Assembly: GCA_003427395.1 (NCBI GenBank)
Contig: BFEA01000532.1
Coordinates: forward strand, 260,139-295,884
Direction of reading: 5' to 3'
Origin: Chara braunii
Taxonomy: Eukaryota > Streptophyta > Charophyceae > Charales > Characeae
DNA length: 35,746 nucleotides
Made by a program: the position numbers and the translations under genes. This document shows, piece by piece, positions 29,773 to 35,746 of this stretch (its first letter is position 1; the number at the start of each line of letters is the position of its first letter). The notes beneath the pieces were generated by a model, which ran no database searches, was not told where the DNA came from, and was given only the letters and a program-made list of their open reading frames with translations.

Positions 29773-32175
29773 TTAGTAGTGGATCCACCATCCTTGTGTT
29801 TTAAATCCCCAGTTGACAGACATGTCCGAAACATTAGCAAATTTCTCCAACATAATCTGGATTTCCTCCATATTACGATGTGTGGCCTCTGTAATAGTTG
29901 TAAGGTCGTCCGCGAAAAGGGAACACACTGGGATGGCTTCTTCTGGGATGTTTGTAACTTGGATTTTAGTGATGTTCTTGTTTGCCCTGAGATTGGTTGT
30001 CAGTGCTTCCATAATAATAAGGAAGAGGAAGGGGGCAATAGGGTCCCCTTGTCTAATTGATCGTTCCAAACGCAGAGGTGGCGCCAAATTTCCATTGACT
30101 TGTACACATGTGGTGGCATTCTGGTGCATGATTCGTATCCAACGTCTGAAGTGCGGTCCAAAGTTCATCTTTTCCAGGCGCTTGTCCAGAAATAACCAAT
30201 CCACATGGTCGTATGCTTTTTCGAAGTCAATGAATACCAGGGCTGCGTTTTGGCGGGACTGTCTTGTGAGCTGGATTATCTCGTGTAGCAGTAGGATATT
30301 TTTCTGTATATTCCTGTTTTGCATGAAACCAATTTGATCATGATGGATGATATCCTCCATAATTGGAATCATCCGATTTGCCAGCGCTTTGGACAACATT
30401 TTATACACGATTGTAAGGAGTGTTATGGGTCTGTAATTCCTGATGCCCATCTTATCCCCTTTTTTATATAGGAGGGTTAATATTCCTTGGCCCACCCTTT
30501 CCCCCATTTCCCCCGTCAGCCGAACCTCCTTGTAAAAATTCATAATATCGTGGCTCATGAAGTCCCAAGTGGTCTCCCAAAATTCCTTGGGGAAGCGATC
30601 TACTCCGGGGGCCTTTTCCTCCTTCATTTGTAAGAGTGCAGTCCATATCTCATTTTTAGAGAGTGGGACATCAAGAGATTCCTGTTGTTGAGATGTCAAG
30701 GTTTTGTTGGGCGGGTCTAAAAATTCCTGGATTAGTTGGTTATGCCGAAGGGCGTCCGACTTGTCCAAATGTAAGGAAAAAAACTCCTTGTAAAAATCAT
30801 AGGTTATCTTAGTGCATCGTGCTGTGAATATAGCCGGGTGTGAGTTCCTAGCGTTGGGCTCATACAGAGCCTCGATCGTGGTTCGTTGGCAGCGTGTTTT
30901 AACCAAGCTAAAAAACTGCGAGTTCATTGTCCCTTCATTAAAGAATCTGGATAGCCTTGCCCTTGTTTGGACACCCTGCCATCTGTATTGAGCATGTTTA
31001 AAAAGTTGATCCTTTAAATTGTGAATACGGGTTTGTAACTCATTTATCCGGTGCTCCTGCCCATGCGAAGATAACAGATTTTGTTCTTGTTCTGCGTTTA
31101 CCAGGTCGTGCATAATTGTGACCTCTTTCCAGTGTCTCTGGGTGACCAGATGTTTAGAGTATTCATTACATTTCTTGGCCATAAAGAACAGACCATTATT
31201 GAACCAATCAATTTGCGAGTCATGTTGGGGACGGTAATCTTTCCAATAATCCCAGGTTTGCTGAAGATATTGTGTGAATGATTTAATCTTTAATAAGAAT
31301 GTATTTAGTTTATAATACCTGGCCCCTTGGTCCGACCGTTCGCGGAATGCCCATACCGCCATGCACATCCTGTGATCCATCCCTGGGAACGGACTGGATG
31401 GGACTATTGCTGTAAGCGAGAGGCCACCTCCTAGTTTGTCTGTCGCCAAAGTGAGGTCTATTCGCGATTTAGACAACCTAGCGGGGTCCTTACTCTGAAT
31501 ACAGGTAAAAGCTTTTTCGTTAGGGTGACCACGTCGGAACGTGTCAAAGAGCGATAGGGAGGCACACAGATTGTTCAACATGCATTCATCCTCCTCAGCG
31601 TAGCGGGCAGAGGAGGGAGGGACTTTCCATCTAGCCAGCCATTGGTCAGGTGCCGCATTGAAATCTCCTGCGAGTATTAGAGGGATACCCAGAGTGGGGA
31701 TTAGCGCAATTTTTTTAAAAAAGGTGCGTCTTTCGCAGGACGTGTTCGGGACATATAGGGATATTATGCATACCACTTCTAACTCTAGTGTGCCCAATAT
31801 TTGAACCCATCTCCCCTCCTCCTCGTTCCTTTCCCAGCCTATGACCACGCATCGTGAGTCGGGCGCGATCCAGATGGCTACTCCCGAACTTCCTGGACTA
31901 GGGGCAAATGCTTGATAGCTTCGGTAGGGTCAGACCTGCCTATGTGCCCTATTGTGTTCCGGAGAATCCATGAGGTGAGTCTCTTGTATGCAGACGATGT
32001 CTGGCCATGACCTCCCCCCCACCTCCCTCATCAAATACCATAATGCCTTTATTTTTTCAGGGTTGCGGGATGCCAGACCGTTTACATTGATTGATCTAAT
32101 GTCCAAGTCAGCCTGCTGCAGTATACGACTCCATTTTCTTTTTTTTCCATATACTACATCCACCAGCTCTGTCAT
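29773..32175 (-). pseudogene. LINE A3 ORF2, endonuclease and reverse transcriptase part
   Basis: The ATG at 32175 begins MTELVDVVYGKK. The endonuclease has NVNGLA, IQETHLMD, YVPN, AGDFNAAPD, SRIDL and MDHRM, all key positions of the APE fold present. The RT has APGVDRFPKEFW, LLYKKGDK, IRNYRPITLL, GFMQNRNIQKNI, FIDFEKAYDHVDW, RSIRQGDPIAPFLF and FADD (29916-29905). Only two stops break this part: TGA at 31932-31930, in place of Trp, and TAA at 29775-29773, in place of Gln. It is the best preserved endonuclease-RT in the window, with a 691-codon open stretch from 31848. Confidence 0.9.
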
Positions 32176-32213
32176 TTTTGGGTTTCGTCCTTATGTGCCC
32201 TTAGCCCTTTTTT

Positions 32214-32823
32214 CTATCGATCATGGAGAGGGGACCAATCCTGTGTGTCCCAATCGACCCCCTTGTTAAGAAAGTTTTTGCGTAGTATCGTGCAGATGCA
32301 TGTGAGCAATTCGTCCGTCGACCATATGTTGCTGGGTTTAAATTTTAACTGCTGGGTGTCCAAGAGCATCTTGTGTGTGACCCATTGGAGCCCCGCTTCC
32401 TTATTGTCTTCAAATCTCACACAAAGGGTCTTACAGGCCATCCTTAACCCCTCTGTGGATATATTGATGAAAGCCAGAGCCCCCGGTTCATAGTGGTTGG
32501 AGATGAATTCTGTAACCTTCCGTATTTTGAGTATGCCTTCTCTTGGCATGTGCCACCCGAGCAGTGTCATCCCCCCGTATGCTGGGGTATATGGGTCTTC
32601 GGACTCAGTTGGTGACAGGCCCAACTCCCATTTCCTAGTTCTTTTCCTGATTGGCAACACCAATACTTTGTCGCCTATAGGCAGATTTTGAAGATATAAT
32701 CCGTTCTCAATCAGGTGGCGTATCTTGGTTCGTTTTGACGGATTAAGGTCTGCCACTTCCACTGCTGCCTTTTGGGGCGTGGTCTGTTGCGTTCCTGAAA
32801 GGGAGGGAGCATCCCAAGCATCC
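32214..32823 (-). CDS. Conserved unrecognised domain preceding ORF2 (LINE A3 copy)
   Basis: Minus strand. Reads SLSGTQQTTPQKAAVEVADL, NPSKRTK, VLVLPIRK, WELGLS, YGGMTLLG, LCVRFED, TQQLKFK, W.TDELLTCICTILRK, and ends VDWDTQDWSPL before a TAG at 32216-32214. The frame is open on the 5' side to the unknown base at 32824, so the domain is the end of a longer reading frame here. This fits a C-terminal domain of ORF1. ORF2 starts 38 bp further on in another frame. Confidence 0.65.
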
Positions 32824-32840
32824 NCCCGGGCTGTTTCTCA

Positions 32841-32871
<31 letters not shown>

Positions 32872-33434
32872 AGTTCAGGCTATTATAGGAATTGGTACCA
32901 AAGTTAGAATACAGCAGAAGAGACAAAAGGAAGCAGGACTTTTGCCCTTGACACAGTCGTGGCATGAGCTCTGCCTGGTCGGAGAGCCTCGGTCAGCTCA
33001 GGCTGCGGCGAATTTTTGTAAGGGACGCCGGGCCCGCTTCACGGCTTGGGTTTTAATCAAGATTGGTCTTCTTAAAAAAATAAAAAATAGAAAAAGATAG
33101 GCATGTAGAGTTTTTTTAACTCTACACGCTTTTCGTTTTTTTTTTTTTTTTGCCTATTTTTTTGGGAATTTGGGAAATAAAAATACTGTGAGTTTCACGG
33201 TCGCACTCGACCGAATGCGGTCGGGGCCCGGTGGTCACAATCCTAACCGCACGTGATCAACGGCCCTACGGTCATGACCGCGGGGATACATAGTAGAGGA
33301 TGGATTATTTGAACGGCTTCTGGCTCAGCAAACGCTGCAAAACCATACCGGGAAAGCAGCCGCCACTGTGGGCTCTAGGATTTCCACGCAGTAAAAATTC
33401 CCTTCCAGTCCAGCTTTGTCCAGCCAACCTCTTT

Positions 33435-33467
<33 letters not shown>

Positions 33468-34254
33468 CGATAAAGAGAAACATCTCTTTTTCATATTTGT
33501 TTTTCTTCTTTTTTGGAAAACAGGAACATCATACATGTCAGTCGCATATAGCAGGCTCACTATTACTTCCAGCTGTGCACAATTAATTCCAAGTTGTAAG
33601 TGGTATTTTGCGGGCCCGGGTGAGGATAGACGTTTTTTTTTTTTTTTTTTTTTTTAACGTCCCCTTCAGTGCGTGCTGATAAGAGCAGACACCGCTAGCA
33701 CCATGCTCCATTCAACTAGCATATTTCTTAGTCTAAGAACTTGGGGTCCAGGACTCCCAACTGTTTCAGCATCCAAGTCTTAGGCTGGAGCTAAGTAACC
33801 CACATGACGTTGGCAATGGAAATGCCGTCAACCCATCACCAGTCCCTCGTCTCCGGTTATGCACACACGTCCCGCGCCCCCCCTCACAAACACAAACATA
33901 TATTTGTGGCTGAGTGGATGACATTGTGTAGGGTGAGTTCTGTGGCTGTGAGTTAGTGTCAGACTAGTTTCTCAGACTTACTGCCATTCTCATCAGGGGT
34001 TTGAACCAACAGTCTGCTAAAGTAGCAGGAAGGGTGTGAGTAAAGTCCACCACTTTTATCAGGGGCATCACTGTCTGGTCAAAATGGTGAATCCTTATGT
34101 CCGGCATGCATCCTGGGCTGCTGGGCAGACTGTTGGGGTTGAACCTCCTCCTCCTAACGAGTCGGTGAAAGTCCGAGGAAGTAGTCTGCAAAGTCATGCT
34201 TTGTTTTTTTGTGGAGTTGTGTGCGGCGAACACAGACACACACACACACACACA

Positions 34255-34333
<79 letters not shown>

Positions 34334-34435
34334 ACACACACACACACAAATTGTTGGGCTCTCTCAACTCGAATCTACTCTTCTGGGTGAAATAGGGGCT
34401 GTTGTGGTGGAAATTTAAAACACATACACAGAATG
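32841..34435. repeat. Segment duplicated from 15459-17053 (copy 2)
   Basis: Equal to copy 1 at offset +17,382 with matching homopolymer and CA-repeat lengths. Its left end is an A28 run 15 bp after an unknown base (32824). Unlike copy 1, its right end passes into ordinary sequence (TACGTTACTG...) with no adapter, so copy 2 is the more credible location of the two. Confidence 0.9.
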
Positions 34436-34461
34436 TACGTTACTGTTCACTTGGTGAGTTG

Positions 34462-34524
34462 CACTAATGGTTAATAGGTGGTGTCATTTTCGGCAAAATT
34501 TTGACCAAAACTGCCATATTTTCC

Positions 34525-34570
<46 letters not shown>

Positions 34571-34736
34571 CTATATGCCTTAGGCCCGAGTGAGGGTGTA
34601 TTTGTATTCAGTTTCGACGTATTTGGACCAGTAAAGAAAAAACTGACAAAAACAGCGAACTCGAAAAAATTCAGGGAAATATGGCAGTTTCGGTGAAAAA
34701 TTTGCCAAAAATGACACCACCTATGAACCATTAGTG
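34462..34736. repeat. MITE-like foldback element, 275 bp with 66-bp inverted ends
   Basis: 34462-34527 is the inverted complement of 34671-34736, with a few mismatches. The ends read CACTAATGGTT and AACCATTAGTG. The interior has a T-run of about 41 and about 100 bp of non-coding sequence. No convincing target duplication was found. It is non-autonomous, and the superfamily cannot be assigned from the ends. Confidence 0.75.
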
Positions 34737-35070
34737 TCTGCGCCCTGTTCTGTCGCAGGGAGCCGCGGGAAGTATAGCTACCACACGCGGCCGGCAATGA
34801 AACACCCGCGGACGCGTCCGCGGGGCTGATCTCGGATGGCGGCTGCATATGTGGCCGCATTTGCCGCCGTCCTGGTCCGCGCCGCGGACCCGATTGTACC
34901 AGAATTTTCCTGAATTAAATAATAGGTTAAATATATAATTTTGAAATATCTACTAAAAACAAATACAAGATTAGTGGAAAAATTTCAAATATCAAGCAAT
35001 TTAGTTTATTGATAAGAACTGATAAAATTGAATTTTAATAAATAAAGGAGTTATTTATATATGTCCGGTA
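34737..35070. other. G/C-rich patch then A/T-rich sequence; no gene
   Basis: 34755-34895 is rich in CCGCGG/GCGGCC words. From about 34900 the sequence becomes strongly A/T-rich, which is unlike most of the window and reminiscent of organelle DNA, but no gene was recognised before the rbcL fragment. Confidence 0.5.
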
Positions 35071-35280
35071 GCCTCTCGAATAATTTCATTACCTTCACGA
35101 GCTAAATCTCTTCCCTCATTGCGTGCTTGTACGCAAGCTTCCAAAGCTACTCGGTTAGCTACAGCTCCTGGAGCATTTCCCCAACGATGACCTAAAGTAC
35201 CTCCTCCAAAAATTTCAGTTAATGCAGGCATATGCCAAACATGAATTCCACCTGAAGCTACAGGTAATACACCTGGTATA
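35071..35280 (-). pseudogene. rbcL: Chloroplast-derived rbcL fragment (Rubisco large subunit, C-terminal part)
   Basis: The minus strand encodes [55 protein letters not shown] and [14 protein letters not shown], which is Rubisco large-subunit sequence near the C-terminus. Seven residues normally found between IFG and GGG are missing, an in-frame 21-bp deletion. The usual Pro of GHPWGN is Arg. Homology ends abruptly after REA and a stop follows soon. With nuclear retroelements around it, it is best read as a nuclear insertion of plastid DNA. The protein fixes CO2 in plastids, and this copy cannot. Confidence 0.9.
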
Positions 35281-35602
35281 TATATCGTCAAATAAATATA
35301 GATATATATGGGGTTGTAGGAAATTTTAAGCCCTACAAGTTACAACCGCCTATTTGTGTTTTGGAATCCGACTTTGTTTAGGATTTAAAAAAAATAAAAA
35401 ACTAAATTGGATATAAAAAAAATTAAAAATAAATAAATAAAGAAAAGCAGAATTTTTTTTTGGTCATTTTTTATCATGAGATATATGGTCCCTGAGTTTA
35501 TCTGTATTTTTTTAAGAAATGAATTTCTGTTTTTTGTAGGGGTATGAAGTGTTTTACAAAAATGTAGTTGCAGAATTTCAAAATAAATAAACAAAAAATG
35601 AG

Positions 35603-35603
<1 letters not shown>
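35281..35603. other. A/T-rich flank without a recognised gene
   Basis: A/T-rich sequence with A- and T-runs and a short inverted pair around GGTTGTAGG/CCTACAA...CAACC (about 35312-35346). It might be more organelle-derived DNA but nothing identifiable is encoded. Confidence 0.5.
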
Positions 35604-35669
<66 letters not shown>

Positions 35670-35689
35670 GTGACTGAGTGAGCGAGTGA

Positions 35690-35746
<57 letters not shown>
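35604..35746. repeat. (TTGA)n then (TG)n microsatellites to the window end
   Basis: A TTGA array (about 35604-35666) passes through GAGT-type units into a pure TG array (about 35695-35746). TTGA is the complement of the AATC-type unit seen at 105-225 and 17370-17420, so the same simple-repeat pairing appears here in reverse orientation. Confidence 0.9.

Larger units (their letters stand above)
27139..32823 (-). mobile_element. LINE A3, A-family copy, 5'-truncated at a doubtful join
   Basis: On the minus strand from 32823 down it has the conserved pre-ORF2 domain, endonuclease, RT, zinc-finger C-terminus (stop at 27615-27613), then a 3' region reaching the hairpin module near 27138. The 5' side ends at an unknown base (32824), beyond which lies the duplicated segment, so its ORF1 is missing or misplaced. 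No poly(A) was identified. Placing the 3' limit at the hairpin module is an estimate. Confidence 0.8.

Overview
This window looks like nuclear DNA from a green plant lineage (streptophyte or alga) and consists almost entirely of transposon remains. No intact host gene was recognised. The plant assignment rests on a partial chloroplast rbcL copy at 35071-35280 and on plant-style non-LTR retrotransposons (gag-like ORF1 with a CCHC knuckle, APE endonuclease, reverse transcriptase, C-terminal zinc-finger region). The very large load of microsatellites and homopolymers would suit a big charophyte-type genome, but that is a guess.

Layout: 1-2180 holds compound microsatellites, a possible zinc-finger transposase scrap, an inverted-repeat element and a 334-bp hairpin. 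LINE A1 (+ strand, about 3.9-14.3 kb) is the most complete element: ORF1, a middle region ending in a conserved unrecognised domain, ORF2 (endonuclease, RT, zinc region) and a 3' tail rich in hairpins. 14.3-18.0 kb is non-coding repeat. LINE A2 (+, 18766-24353) is a 5'-truncated sister copy with an inverted block inside its RT. It sits within a second LINE family, LINE-B (18010-18765 and 24354-25317), and removing A2 plus one copy of a 5-bp target duplication rejoins LINE-B in frame. LINE A3 (- strand, 32823-27139) is a third sister copy. 32.8-35.7 kb holds a duplicated segment, a foldback element, the rbcL fragment and terminal microsatellites.

The three A elements share one plan. A domain of about 175 residues (motifs LPVR, WELGLS, YGxVTL, LKxK) ends just before an ORF2 that starts at an aligned Met followed within a few residues by VD. 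An APE endonuclease, an RT with a FADD box and a CxxC...H...C region follow, and ORF2 ends in a DPFP motif. Downstream of each stop lies a small hairpin whose stem is kept by paired changes. All three ORF2 copies are disabled by stops and frameshifts.

Assembly caution: two exact transposase mosaic-end junction adapters from a sequencing library are built into the sequence (6409-6446 and 17054-17089). One is flanked by an exact 165-bp duplication. The other ends a roughly 1.6-kb segment that recurs at a constant offset of 17,382 bp with equal microsatellite lengths. Order and continuity across 6.2-6.6, 15.4-17.1 and 32.8 kb should not be taken at face value.
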